DNA of 64,000 nt from Aquarana catesbeiana (GCF_042186555.1 NC_133327.1:48762939-48826938); one strand, 5' to 3'. Positions 11,413-23,743 are shown, counted from the first letter of the stretch. The notes: a model not told the origin generated them from the sequence alone. Numbers and translations: made by a program.

Positions 11413-11731
11413 GGCAAAAATTTCACTTTCTAGATGTGCAAAGCTGGTAGAGACATGCCCAAAAAGACTTTCAGCTGTAATTGCAGTGAAAGGTGGTTCT
11501 ACAAAGTTTTGACTCAGGGGGGCCGAATACAAATGCACGCCACACTTTTCACATATTTATTTGTAAAACATTTTGAAAATCATTTATCATTTTCCTTCCA
11601 CTTCACAATTATGTGCCACTTTGTGCTGGTCTAACACATAAAATCCCAAAAAAATACATTTACGTTTTTGGTCGTAACATGACAAAATGTGGAAAGTTTC
11701 AAGGGGTATGAATACTTTTTCAAGGCACTGT
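11413..11731 (+). mobile_element. Tc1-like transposon 3' end
   Basis: The sequence matches the 3' end of the Tc1 at 58411: the last transposase codons (gatgtgcaaagctggtagag), the 3' non-coding part, and the terminal repeat 'aaggggtatgaatac...caaggcactg'. The rest is missing. Confidence 0.88.
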
Positions 11732-11738
11732 ATATATA

Positions 11739-12040
11739 CAGGCAGTCCCTGAGTTACGAACACCCGAGTTATCCGAGTTGACTCCTACTTACGAACGACC
11801 TCAAATGCTGGCTCCGCACTGGCCCTGGATACCTCCGAGCACCTCTGAACATATCCCACACTGCAGTACTACATGTACTGCATGGCCAGAAGAGCCCCAG
11901 ATAACATAACAAGCGCCCAGAACATCCCACATCCAAGCACAGGCGGAAGTTACACTAACAAATGCAGTGTTCCGACCTACAAACAAATTCCACTTATGAA
12001 CAAACCTACAGTCCTTATTGTGTTCGTAACTCGGTGACTG

Positions 12041-12044
<4 letters not shown>
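11739..12044. mobile_element. TA-flanked MITE (mariner-type ends)
   Basis: Inverted ends CAGGCAGTCCCTGAGTTACG and, read inward from the right, TAGGCAGTCACCGAGTTACG enclose 300 bases without coding capacity. It sits in TA-rich sequence, consistent with TA target choice, directly beside the preceding Tc1 end. Confidence 0.75.
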
Positions 12045-12133
<89 letters not shown>

Positions 12134-12179
12134 ATAGTTTAACTGATAATCAAAAAATAATAAATGTCATTTTATTTAT

Positions 12180-12222
<43 letters not shown>
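12043..12222. repeat. TA microsatellite blocks
   Basis: Two (TA)n runs, about 12043-12131 and 12189-12222, are separated by an AT-rich spacer. Confidence 0.95.
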
Positions 12223-12225
<3 letters not shown>

Positions 12226-12244
12226 TTACATTTTACCATACACA

Positions 12245-12990
12245 GTAATAAAAAAATATATCTAAATATATCAAGTTTAGGTAGCTAATACTGCAAGAAT
12301 AACTCAAAATAAAAAATTTATCCCCCCCAAAAAAGTTATACAGACTATGGGTGCAGAGTATAGAGACAGCAGTGGATCTTGTGTGTAGCTGTTCTTTCCA
12401 CACCACGTGTCACATGAGCGCGCCAAATACAAAGCCCTGAAATATTAATTAATATCGTCCAAGCTGTCCAATCCCCGCCTGCAGGCAAGCTCTAACGGAA
12501 AGAGCATATGCCTTTTCTCCCTTCAATAACTCTTCATTAGGCATTAAAATACTTAAAAAGGATTAGCCACTAAATACTTGTACATTTTATTTTAATGCAG
12601 CCTAAATTCTATGTCACAAAGTTCAATTGCTAAAGCAGTGCAATTAGAAAAGATAGTTGTGTACAGATTATTTTCTTTCTTGTTTTCGTGCTATTGTTTC
12701 ACAAGAATTTTCATCGCCGATGAAAGGATTATCGCAAATTATATTTAGTGTGTAATTAACTTCAAATCTGCATCCATTGAGTTGGGTGGTAAGCATTTAA
12801 CAATTAGATGAAACTGAAATGAAAATAGAAGCCAGATTGTATTGAAATGTATTTTTGGCCAAACGTTTAAGATGGGTTTAAGCTTCCCGTACATATAACA
12901 TGGCACAGTGACAGCTGCCCCGGTTAGTCGTTTTTAGCAGCACTAGACTGATGGTTGGAAGCTAAAGAGTGGGGACCTTGAGTGGAGAGT
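12245..12990. other. unique-looking AT-rich noncoding tract
   Basis: No repeat, ORF or RNA gene was recognised. The tract contains palindromic 'attaattaat', CACGTG, and several TAAT cores. An 'attttcatcgcc' motif at about 12708 recurs at about 56753. It could be conserved regulatory sequence, but that needs alignment. Confidence 0.3.
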
Positions 12991-13187
12991 GTGAACAAGT
13001 TTTGCTTTTTGACTGCTGGTTATTGCTGGGTTGCATTTTTAGTTTCTTTTTGGGGCTTTTCCTTGCAGCTTTTTAACACCATTTTCTGTCACTTTATAAA
13101 CAGCTTTTTTTTTTCTCTGCTTCCTTCAGCCTACTAATTAAGGGGAGTGGTTAATTGGTCATAGGTGCTTGAGGCCTGTATAACCTT

Positions 13188-13501
13188 CTGTAGAACTCAT
13201 TGTGAGCCTGCTCATCTTTGAGCTTGCTGGAACTTAGACTAAGTGGAACTGGACTAAGTGGTGAGTTAAAAAAACAGAGTTAGTGGAACTGGACTAAGTG
13301 GTGAGTTAAAAAAACAGAGTTGAAAACAAGAGGTTGTAACAGGGGTCAAGTACCTGTGTAGGGTGAGTGTGTACCTGTGTATTTTAAGTACATGAGTGCT
13401 GCGAGCAGTGGCGTCTCCATATTTAGGGGGGGCACATGGGGGGACAGGGACAAAAGTAGGGGGGCAACTATAAATGCATATATATATAGATATATATATA
13501 T

Positions 13502-13561
<60 letters not shown>

Positions 13562-14710
13562 ATATATATATATATAGATATATATAAATATATATCTATA
13601 TATATATATAGATATATATATAGATATATATAGATATATATATCTAAATATATATATATCTATATATATATATATAGATATATATATCTATATATATATA
13701 TAGAGAGAGATGTAGATATAGATATATAGTTATATAGATATATAAATATATACTGGGGCCCTTTACTATGACCCAACAACTGCCCTTTCACATGTTCTGC
13801 AGTGAGCTCCCTTCCTACTGTATTGGGGTCCCCCAGGGTGGCAGAAAATAAGATATATATGTCACCAGCATACCAAGAAAATATAAGGATCCAAAGCAGT
13901 GGGAGAACTATCAGGATTGCAAAGGTTGTCTTGCCCCCGGGCCCTTGTGTTCTGCCATTGTGGGGTTCCCCAGCCTCCTCTTGCTGTCCTGCCCCTGCTA
14001 TTGACTGCTCTGGTCTGGCATCTCTTGGAATTTACAGGCTGGTTCTCCTGTCCTAAGGATGGGAGAAATCAGTCTGTTTTTTCAGTAACTGAGAGTCCTG
14101 GTGGAGTCCTTCCTGCAACTCGCTCTTCTCCCTGCCAATGAGGATGCAGGGGAAGGAGCAGATCAGGCAGCCATGGTTGTGTGAGCGCTCGCATTATGCA
14201 GTGTCAGCAAGCAGAGGGAGGGGGGAGGAATCACCCGCAGGAGCTGACTGGGGACTCGCTCCCTCTTAGACATTGATTTTTTGTAAAAAAAAAAAAAAAA
14301 AAAAAATTTTTATTGGGGGGGGGGGGGGGGAGCACATGGTGGGGCACAGCATAATGTTGGGGGGGGGGTCAGGGCCCCCTCTGGCCCCCCCTAGGGATGC
14401 CATTGGCTGCGAGTACACATGGGCTGTATTGAGTATTAGTGTCAGGTAGTACCTGTGTATTGTGAGTACCTGAGTGTTGTCTGAGTAGTGTGTGTGGATC
14501 GTTAGTACTTGTGTATTGTGTATGTGTGTGCACACGGGTCTGAGAGTGCGAGTTGGTCAGCGAGTGCACGTTGGTCTGAGAATGCACGTTGATCAGCGAG
14601 TGCACATTGGTCAGCGAGTGCACGTTGGTCAGCTAGGACCTGTGTATTGTCTTGTTAAGTACCTGTGTATTGTCTTGTTGAGTACCTGTGTATTGTCTTG
14701 TTGAGTATTA
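13188..14710 (+). promoter_or_regulatory. CR1 5' UTR with three tandem repeat arrays
   Basis: Array one is a 40-bp unit in two identical copies (13242-13281, 13282-13321). Array two, after the hAT insert, is a 17-18-bp unit around GCGAGTGCACGTTGGTC, about five copies (about 14545-14632). Array three is GTACCTGTGTATTGTCTTG in three copies (about 14638-14706). Tandem 5' monomers often act as internal promoters in LINEs; that role is inference here. Confidence 0.55.
13406..14405. mobile_element. hAT non-autonomous element
   Basis: An 8-bp target duplication GCTGCGAG (13398-13405 and 14406-14413) flanks ends that match in inverted orientation: CAGTGGCGTCTCC on the left, CAATGGCATCCC from the right, both leading into TAGGGGGGGC. 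The interior has a TA/TAGA microsatellite (13479-13750), an A/T run (14285-14310) and a G run (14315-14331). No transposase is present. It interrupts the CR1 5' UTR and is therefore younger than it. Confidence 0.92.
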
Positions 14711-14789
14711 GTGTCAGGGAGCTAGTTCTTAGGTAATTTGGACAGGGTATAATCCACAATCCTCATTAAATTAGTAGGTACGATGCCTG

Positions 14790-15649
14790 GTGGGTGTGGA
14801 GATGCGACTCGGTGTACATCTTGCGGCATTTGTGTTCCTTTATCATCTGATCGAGGGTGAATACTGCTGTGCAAAATGTAAGCACATTATTTCCCTGGAA
14901 GACCAGGTTCTGATTCTAGGGAAGCAACTGTCAGCATTGAGAAGTCCTTCCATACTAAAGGAGAGCCTGGAACGTACACGGCAGGTGCTGGTAGGGGCCA
15001 GCACAGAAGTGGGTGGAGACAAAGAGGTGCAGGCACTAGGAAAGAGTAGATGGGTGACCGTCAGGAAGGGTAGAGGGGGAAGTGCTAGGGAGGCCGATCC
15101 AGGGCTGGAGTAAGTACGCTCCATTGAGTGACACTGGTGAAACCAGTCAGGGACCAGCACTGCTGGAGCTGAGGGACTCTCCTAGCTGCCGGAGAAAGAA
15201 CTCCTCCAGTGAGAGTGAGGGGGGGAGCGAAGGGAAAAGAAAGACAGATTCTGGTGGTAGGGGACTCAATTCTTAAAAGGACAGAGAGGGCAATCTGTAA
15301 CAAAGACCTGAAGCGCCAAACTGTACAATGGCACCAATGACAAAGTCAGAGGCAGATGGAGTGTCCTAAAGAACGATTTTAGGGACTTGGGAGCTAAATT
15401 GAGGAAAATGACCTCCAAGGTAGTATTCTCAGGAATTCTCAGGCCATGCCAGAAAGGCAGAGGGAGACTATTGAAGTAAGCAAGTGGCTGAAGAGCTGGT
15501 ATAGTAAGGAGGGGTTTGGGTTCCTGGAGGACTGGGCCGACTCAGTCAATCACCAGTACTATAGAAGGGACGGACTGCACCTAAATGAGGAGGGTGCAGA
15601 TCAGCTGGGAGTAAAGATGGCCAAAAAGTTAGAGGGGTTTTCAAACTAG
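14790..15649 (+). pseudogene. CR1 copy 2 ORF1
   Basis: The finger and helix are recognisable (EYCCAKCKHIISLEDQV, LGKQLSALRSPSILK) and the esterase start LVVGDSIL is present near 15252. About 105 bases are deleted near 15328 relative to copy 1, joining the early esterase to NGTNDK. The C-terminal esterase block is open (15446-15649) and ends RRDGLHLNEEGADQLG. A frameshift lies between finger and esterase. Confidence 0.85.
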
Positions 15650-16549
15650 GCGACGGGGGGGGGGGGGGACGGGGCAGAGGTAGAGATAGTCAGCGTGGAA
15701 CATATTCCAGAGGGTAGTATTGGGGGCATTAGTGGTAGGTTGACTAAAGCACATAAACACAAGGTAAGTATAGTAACAAGTCCTAGTTGCAATCTCGGAA
15801 CACCCAATAAGAGGATAGTATGCGACTGGTCTAAACTACGTGGCATGTTCACCAATGTCAGGAGCCTGGCGGACAAGATGGGTGAACTAGAGATACTGTT
15901 GTACAAGGAGGATTTGGATTTTGTGGGAATTTCAGAGACCTGGTTCAACAGCTCTCATGATTGGCTGGCAACCATTCAAGGGTATTCCTTTTATCGCAGG
16001 GATAGAGGGGGTAAAAAAGGGGGAGGGGTATGCCTATATATCAAGAATAATGTACAAGTGAATGTGAGAGGAATCCTCCTCCCTAGGAGGGTAGAGCCCC
16101 CAAAGGGATGAACCTAAGGGGGAAATATTACTGGGAGTATGCTATAGCCCCCCTAACCTGAGGGAGGATGGGGAGACGGATCTCCTATCACAAGTTGGAT
16201 TAGCAGCAAGGATAGGAAGTGTTATCATAATGAGGGATTTTAATTATCCAGACATAGACTGGGCAGAGGGAACCACGCATTCATTTAAAACTTGCCAGTT
16301 CCCAAACGTCTTGCAGGACAATTTCATGGTTCAGATGGTAGACGCACCAACTAGAAATAAGGGAGTTACTGGATTTACTGATTATCAACAATACAGACCC
16401 GATCACGGATGTGGAAAAGGGGCAATTAAGGAAACAGCGATCACAGGTCAATTGGCTTCAGTATAAATCACACAAATAGGAAACATAAGGGGAATACAAA
16501 GACACTGAATTTCAAAAGAGCCAACTTCCCTAAACTACGAACCTTGTTA

Positions 16550-16983
16550 TGCCCCGTACACACGGTCGGATTTTCCGATGGAAAATGTCCGATCGGAGCG
16601 TGTTGTCGGAAATTCCGACCGTGTGTGGGCTCCATCAGATATTTTCCATCGGATTTTCCGACACACAAAGTTGGAGAGCAGGAGATAAAATTTTCCGACA
16701 ACAAAATCCGTTGTCGGAAATTCCGATCGTGTGTACACAAATCCGACGGACAAAGTGCCACGCATGCTCAGAATAAATAAAGAGATGAAAGCTATTGGCC
16801 ACTGCCCCGTTTATAGTCCCGACGTACGTGTTTTACGTCACCGCGTTTAGAACAATCGGATTTTCCGACAACTTTGTGTGACCGTGTGTATGCAAGACAA
16901 GTTTGAGCCAACATCCGTCGGAAAAAATCCTAGGATTTTGTTGTCGGAATGTCCGAACAAAGTCCGACCGTGTGTACGGGGCA
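16550..16983. mobile_element. 434-bp Harbinger-type element, copy A
   Basis: TTA at 16547-16549 and 16984-16986 flank ends TGCCCCGTACACACGGTCGG and their inverted partner. The uninterrupted CR1 copy 1 reads straight across this point, which proves insertion. The interior repeats GTCGGA/TCCGAC in both orientations and has no transposase. The reversed element at 39060-39493 has the same length and differs at only about a dozen bases by eye. Confidence 0.93.
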
Positions 16984-17809
16984 TTAGAAGGCATGAATTG
17001 GGATAAAATCTTAGGAACAAAGAACACAGAGGAGAGATGGGTTTGCATTAAGAGCATGTTAAATAAAGGGATTAGCCAATGCATCTCATTGGGTAATAAA
17101 TTTAAAAGAGCGAATAAAAGTCCTGGATGGCCTAACTCCAATGTAAAAATGCATATAAAAGCAAAGGAGAAGGCTTTCAAAAAATACAAGGTTGAGGGAT
17201 CATCATCAGCATTCAGACTTTATAAAGCATGCAACAAGAAATGTAAAGGTGCAATTAGGGCAGCTAAGATAGAACACGAAAGACACATAGCGGAGAAGAG
17301 CAAAAAAAATCCTAAGAAATTCTTTAAGTATGTAAACAGTAAAAAAAGGGAGGACAGACCGTAGTGGCCTCATAAAGAATGAGGAAGGACATCTGGTTAC
17401 AAAGGATGGGGAGATGGCAAAAGGTATTAAATTTATTCTTCTCCTCAGTCTTCATGAGGGAATTGGGGGGCTTCAGTAAACCAGTACTGAAGTGTTTATC
17501 CTTATGACACATCACAGGAAGCACCTCCATGGTTAACAGAGGACAGAATTAAAATTAGACTTGCGAAACTTAACATTAATAACTCACCTGGACCAGATGA
17601 CTTGCATCCGAGGGTACTTATTGAACTCAGTCAAGTAATTGCCAGACCATTGTTCCTAATTTTTACTGAAAGTCTACTGACTGGAATGGTAGCAGGTGAT
17701 TGGAGAAAAGCCAATGTAGCACCAATATTTAAAAAGGGCCCAAAATACATCCCTGGGAATTACAGACCTGTTAGCCTAACATCAATAGTATGCAAGCTCT
17801 TGGAGGAGA

Positions 17810-17810
<1 letters not shown>

Positions 17811-17865
<55 letters not shown>
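17811..17865. repeat. TA microsatellite inside CR1 reverse transcriptase
   Basis: A (TA)n run replaces the 'actatataca' segment seen in copy 1, so it appears to have grown in place. Confidence 0.9.
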
Positions 17866-17866
<1 letters not shown>

Positions 17867-19239
17867 AGATTTTAGTAACGAGAATGGTATCATTAGCAGT
17901 AATCAGCATGGATTCATGAAGAATTGTTCTTGCCAAACCAATCTATTAACCTTCTATGAGGAGGCGAGTTGCCATCCAGATAAAGAAAGGCCCGTAGACT
18001 GGTGTATCTGGATTTTACAAAAGCATTTGACATGGTTCTCCATAAACGTTTACTGTACAAAATAAGGTCCATTGGCATGGACCATAGGGTGAGTAAATGG
18101 ATTGAAAACTGGCTACAAGAGCGAGTTCAGAGGGTGGTGATAAATGGGGAGTACTCAGAATGGTCAGGGGTGGGTAGTGGGGTCCCCCCGGGTTCTGTGC
18201 TGGGACCAATCCTGTTTAATTTGTTCATAAACGACCTGGAGGATGGGATAAACAGTTCAATCTCTGTATTTGCAGACGATACTAAGCTAAGCAGGGCAAT
18301 AACTTCTCCGCAAGCTGTGGAAACCTTGCAAAAAGATCTGAACAAATTAATGGGGTGCGCAACTACATGGCAAATGAGGTTTAATGTAGAAAATTTTAAA
18401 ATAATGCATTTGGGTGGCAAATATGAATGCAATCTATATACTGGGTGGAGAACCTCTGGGGGAATCTAGGATGGAAAATGACCTGGGGGTCCTAGTAGAT
18501 GATAGGCTCAGCAATGGCATGCATTGCCAAGCTGCTGCTAACAAAGCAAACAGAGTATTGGCATGCATTAAAAAGGGGATCAACTTCAGAGATAAAACAA
18601 TAATTCTCCCGCTCTACAAGACTCTGGTCTGGCCGCACCTAGAGTATGCTGTCCAGTTCTGGGCACCAGTCCTCAGGAAAGATGTACTGGAAATGGAGCG
18701 AGTACAAAGAAGGGCAACTAAGCTAATAAAGGGTCTGGAGGATATTAGTTATGAGGAAAGGTTGCGAGCGCTGAACTTATTCTCTCTGGAGAAGAGACGC
18801 TTGAGAGGGGATATAATTTCAATCTATAAATACCGTACTGGTGACTCCACAATAGGGTAAAACTTTTTCGCGGAAGGGAGTTTAACAAGACACGTGGCCA
18901 CTCATTAAAATTCAAAGAAAAGAGGTTTAACCTTAAACTACGTAAACGGTTCTTTACTGTAAGAGCGGCAAGGATGTGGAATTCCCTTCCACAGGCGGTG
19001 GCCTCAGCGGGGAGCATCGATAGTTTCAAAAAACTATTAGATAAGCACCTGAGCGACCGCAAAATACAAGGATATACAATGTAATACTGACATATAATCA
19101 CACACATAGATTGGACTTGATGGACTTGTGTCTTTTTTCAACCTCACCTACTATGTAACTATATGTAACCAGGCAACAATTTCATATATATGGCAGGAGC
19201 AGATGCTAGCTGGTTGACCGCTCTCAAGGTGAATGAATA

Positions 19240-20012
19240 GGTTTGCAGATCTTGTCCAATCGGATGGGGACCCTAATGTAAGGGGGAACTCGGATGGGGA
19301 CCCTGATGTAAGGGGAGATCTCTGATGGGGACCCTGATGAAGAGAGGCAATCTTATGTGGAACCCTGATGTAAGGGGAGATCTCTGATGGGGACCCCCAT
19401 GAAGGGAGTACTCTGATGAGGACCCTGATGTGAGGAGGGAACTTTGATGGTGATCCTGATATAAGAGGGAACTCTGATGGGGACCCTGATGAAGGGAAGA
19501 TCTCTGATGGGGACCCTGATGAAGGGGAGATCTCTGATGGGGACAATGATGTAAGTAGAGAACTCAGATGGGGACCCCGATGTAAGAGTGAACTTGGATG
19601 GGGGCTTTGATGTTAAGGGAGATCTCTGATAAGGAGGACTCTATTAGGGACTCTAATGAGGACCCTGATGTGAGGAGGGAACTCTGATGGTGATCCTGAT
19701 GTAAGACTGAACTCTGATGGGGACTCTGATGAAAGGGAGATCTCTGATGGGGACCCCAATGAAGATCCCAAATGAAGGGGAGATATCTAATGATGACCCT
19801 GATGTAAGGGGAGATTTCTAATGGGGACCCTGATAAAGGGGAAATCTCTGATTTAGACCCTGATGTAAGGGGAGAATTCTGATGGGGACCCTAATTAAAG
19901 GGGGGACTCTGATGGGACCCTGATGTAAGGGGGTAGGGGAATCTTTTCAGCCCACTAATATTTGTAAAATTTACAATGTGGCCGTTGTACTGAAAAGTTT
20001 AAAGACCCCTGA
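19240..20012. repeat. ~30-bp minisatellite, probably inside a hAT-like repeat
   Basis: Degenerate units of about 28-31 bp (core 'gatggggaccctgatgtaag' then 'gggagatctct') run to about 19930. The right flank ends 'aaagtttaaagacccctg', which reads inward as CAGGGGTCTTTAAAC, a hAT-like terminus. I found no matching left end or 8-bp duplication. Open frames across it are periodicity artefacts. Confidence 0.75.
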
Positions 20013-21241
20013 TCTAGAGTGAATTTATTCTCTCTTGAGGAAAGACGAATTATAGGCAAATAATATCATGCGCTAATAATCACAATCATATCGCTCTTGT
20101 ATAATGCCGGGAAAGCGCACTTGTTTATCTCCAAGTAACACAGACAGACGCTGGTATCACGTTGAGCTTAGCAAAATACTGACTACAATGATCTGCTGCT
20201 TTTATTTATATTGTAAACATGAATAACAAAGGAAGGTGGTGGCTTCAGAATCAGCCAATCAGACACTTGTATTCTTTCAAAAGAACCAATCACACACATG
20301 TATATATTCAAATAGAATTTCAGTAGTGACGTGCGCAGATGGTCGTGTGCAGAGCCATGCGGCAAGCTTCTTGTGAGACACAAAGTGTCTCACAATTTGA
20401 ACACTACTCACAGGGCTCTGAACACAATCGGGTGCACATTCCCACTGCTACCAATGACGCAAGCCGTACTCTATCGTGGCTCAGTGGGCCATGAATTTTG
20501 TATGGTTATGCTATAGTTCCCATGTATGAAGATCATATCAGCCAAGCAAATGGCGTCTACTGTGGGACAGGGTACCGTACACACGAGCCAAATATCGGAT
20601 GTTTGTTTTTAAACCGGCCAATGTCTCCTGACATTCTCTCGTGTGTACGCCTATACGGGGCTTAACACTCATGTCTTTTGTACAGTGTGATTTACTTTTG
20701 AGAGTGTTTTTTTCTTTTTGTGTTATACAATTTTTCTGCTCACCTAGCATGTCCTGCTGTATGCAGCCCATACTCATTTACTTTGTTTCTGACTTCAAAT
20801 TATTCTTTGAGCAGAGTGTTTTCAGCAATGGTGATTTTGGTGAAATTTTGGCAACCCAATTTTGTTCTTTGCGTTACATAAGCTCAATTTGCTTGGAAAA
20901 TATGTTCGTTATTTGAAACTCATCATGATTATTCAAAATAGAAAAATATCTTTATTAAATATATGGGAACATACAGTACCAAAATGAAAGGCTTGGTTGA
21001 TGTGTATTTCCTTATTTAGAGGGTGTTTTGGGGGTGTACTTGTTTATTTAATTTAGTGTTCTTTGTATTTGTGTTTTATTTTTACTTTTGTGCATTTGAT
21101 TGTCATTTGTGTACTCTCTGCTTTTTCATTGTCAGTTTACCTTTATTTATGTGAAAGAAACATACAATAATAAGGCAAATAAGGGACCATTTTCTAGCAC
21201 AAGGATAGGTCCATGATAGTCAAAAGGAGCTTCTGTTATCC
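20013..21241. other. mixed noncoding DNA with small repeat scraps
   Basis: A short CR1-like scrap is at 20018-20052 (encoding FSLEERRI-like residues). A mini-element at about 20572-20659 has ends 'ccgtacacacgag' and 'ctcgtgtgtacg', recalling the Harbinger-type family. The rest is AT-rich and unrecognised. Confidence 0.45.
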
Positions 21242-21245
21242 TTAA

Positions 21246-21723
21246 AGTGATTGTAAAGATATGTTTTTTTTTAAATAACAAACATGTCATACTTACCTCC
21301 ACTGTGCAGCTCGTTTTGCACAGAGTGGCCCCGAACATCCTCTTCTGGGGTCCCCCAGCATCTCTGGCGGCTCTACCCCACATCAGATAACCCCCTAGGA
21401 GAAGCGCTCTCCCGAGAGGGTTACCGGGCGGGCGCGTCCTGAGTCCAGCATTTGCGTCCACAGACACTAATGCAGGACTCGGCCCCGCCTCCGCGTCATT
21501 GGATTTGATTGACAGTAGCGGGAGCCAATGGCTGCGCTGCTATCAATCTATCCAATCAAGAGCCGGGACCCCGTGCAGAGAGGGACAGCGCGTCCCCGCC
21601 GAAGAGATGAAGGGGCTCAGGTAAGTAAAATGGGGGGCTAGGGGGCCGGTGACTGCCAGGTGTTTTTTCACCTTAATGCATAGGAGGCATTAAGGTGAAA
21701 AAACACAAATCTTTACAACCCCT
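21246..21723. mobile_element. TTAA-flanked MITE, T2/Kolobok type
   Basis: TTAA at 21242-21245 and 21724-21727 flank inverted ends AGTGATTGTAAAGAT and AGGGGTTGTAAAGAT. The interior is GC-rich, with 'catacttacctccactgtgcag' like the MITE at 96-539. A small palindrome near the right end (caccttaatgcataggaggcattaaggtg) is evident. Confidence 0.88.
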
Positions 21724-21727
21724 TTAA

Positions 21728-22597
21728 GAACTATGTAAAGCCCACTGCAGCCGTACAAAACACCAAAAATGGCTTACGTTTTGTTTTCCCTATCGACACT
21801 AATGCATTTCACCAAAATGGCAAAACTTCACCAAAATTTCACAACTGTTGACCAAATTGTGTAGAGAAATCAGAACTCTCAACTCCTCGTGTTCCCATTT
21901 GTGATTCCATTCTGGATTTGACTGCCTAGTTTGGCTTCTACTTCTGGCATTTCATTTATCTGTCTGGTTTTGTCCTCTGCCCTCTCCAGGACATTTCAAC
22001 TAATCCCTGGGTTCTGTATATGCTTGTGAGATTTTGACCGTTGGCTTGTATAAATCATCCTTCATCCTACCTGTCCACTCTCTGTCAGGGTAGATCACTT
22101 TTTCCAGAATTGATATAATAGGAGTAAACCTGAAAATCAGGTAAAGGAATGACAGACATGCTCATGAGCAGCACACAGCTGGTTTCCTACTTACTGCACC
22201 CCACTGCTTACCATTAGATTCTGAGTGGCTCATTCATATCATTCCAGCCATCTCTCAGAGCCAGAGGTCACATGTGTATAGAACTTTCCTCTCAATTATA
22301 GCTGTAACCTGATCTGTTATTGCCCTGGGCTCTGTGAGCACAGCCACTATAAATTAGTATCTGGGGATCACACAAATTAATTCTTTTCTACTTAACACTC
22401 TGTCGCCATTATTAATACTGGAAAAACTGTGTAAACCAAAAGAACCAAAAAATTGCTGCCTACTCCCCTGAATAGTGCAGCCCCTAGACAAAATACTAGT
22501 GTGCTTGTACGGCAAAATCAAATTCACTTCTTATCAACCATTTAAAGAAGGAAACCATCCAAGTAGATCATACAAGTTGCCACCATCCCTAGATACA
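21728..22597. other. no recognised element
   Basis: AT-rich noncoding sequence without ORF or repeat structure that I can name. Confidence 0.35.
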
Positions 22598-23743
22598 GAG
22601 AATAAAAAAACCCCAAAAAGGTAAATGGGACTTTGAAGGCAACAGAGTAGTTACAAAAAAGAATAATTTATTGACTACAAAAAACAAGAAAAAATATACA
22701 AAATCACAATAAGCATATGGACATAAAAATAGAAAACTGTAATAAATAGAACCACTAAAAACAAAGATATGAAGTGGTCACGGTGTTTGTGCAGTCTTCC
22801 ACTCGGCCCTACGCGTTTCAGGACTTATACGGAGCGTCCCTTCATCAGGGGCTATCGGTGGAGAAGAATCGCACCAGACGCAGAACAGTTGAAATCTCAC
22901 CGCCGAGACCGCGGTGACGACCGTTTTAAAGAAACAACACCCCAGGATCCAAAGGGGAAATTGGGGAGTGTGGCTGGCCCCACCTTATCCACACTGGTCC
23001 ACCCAGACAACACCAAGGAGGCAGTGCTCACCAAGGAGGATAATCCCACCAATGTAAACCAGAGCTGTATCTCAACATAGTAGGAAGCCAGGGGGGATAT
23101 GCAGATGGGAAGGCAGGAAAAGACGATCGGACCAGGGACCAAATATATGGTACAATGCTCCCAAATAGGCTGCTAAAGTAGTCTTAAGTCACATAAAGGG
23201 ACTAAAGCAATGAGAGCTGCTAAGTGTATGTTGCCCACAAGATACTCGGATCGTCCGTCCGTTCACTTCCCCGCCACCCCGAACACTGATGGATCAGTGT
23301 TATCCTCCTCTGTGAGCACTGCCTCCTTGGTGTTGTCTGGGTGGACCAGTGTGGATAAGGTGGGGCCAGCCACACTCCCCAATTTCCCCTTTGGCTCCCG
23401 GGCTGTTGCTTCTTTGATACGGTCGTCACCGCGGTCTTGGCGGTGAGATTTCAACTGCGTTGTGTCTGGTGCGATTCTTCTCCACCGATTGACTCTGATG
23501 AAGGGACGCTCCATATAAGTCTCAAAACGCGTAGGGCTGAGTGGAAGACTGCACAAACACCGTGACCACTTCATATCTTTGTTTTTAGTGGTTCTATTTA
23601 TTACAATTTTTTATTTTTATGTCCATATGCTTATTGTGATTTTGTATTTTTTTTCTTGTTTTTTGTATTCAATAATCATCTTTTTTGTAACTACTCTGTT
23701 GCCTTCAAAGTCCCATTTACCTTTTTGGGTTTTTTTAATTCTC
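22598..23743. repeat. 1.15-kb long inverted repeat (foldback element)
   Basis: Arms 22598-23044 and 23300-23743 are reverse complements along about 445 bases with scattered differences; the spacer is 23045-23299. Outer ends read 'gagaataaaaaaacccc' and its partner. Inside each arm lies 'cctacgcgttt...' beside 'cttcatcag'. The arms contain no recognised coding region; open frames within them are mirrored pairs and not evidence of a gene. No target duplication was found. Confidence 0.9.

Larger units (their letters stand above)
15840..19085 (+). pseudogene. CR1 copy 2 ORF2: endonuclease and reverse transcriptase
   Basis: The endonuclease begins MFTNVRSLADKMGELEIL and shows ISETWF. The region around 16090-16200 is frameshifted, and the catalytic MGDFNYP reads MRDFNYP. 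After the Harbinger insert the frame resumes (ILGTKNTEERWVCIKS). The reverse transcriptase keeps YLDFTKAFDMVLHKRL, GVPPGSVLGPILF and an intact VFADDTKLS box (about 18270). A TA microsatellite interrupts the segment before the palm. The C terminus reads RRATKLIKGLEDISYEERLR and SLEKRRLRGD. The element is inactive through frameshifts, though its catalytic Asp pair survives. Confidence 0.88.
13150..19172 (+). mobile_element. CR1-type LINE, copy 2 (nearly full length, interrupted)
   Basis: The copy runs from a 5' UTR with tandem repeats through ORF1 and ORF2 to the terminal tail (ctatgtaactatatgtaac). It is split by a hAT (13406-14405), a Harbinger-type element (16550-16983) and a TA expansion (17811-17865). 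Removing the two inserts leaves about 4.6 kb, near the usual CR1 length. The exact 5' limit is uncertain and may lie up to 150 bases further left. Confidence 0.9.

Noticed and set aside
22769..23574. Pair of similar 103-codon frames on opposite strands
   Set aside because: They are the same sequence in the two arms of the long inverted repeat, and carry no known domain.
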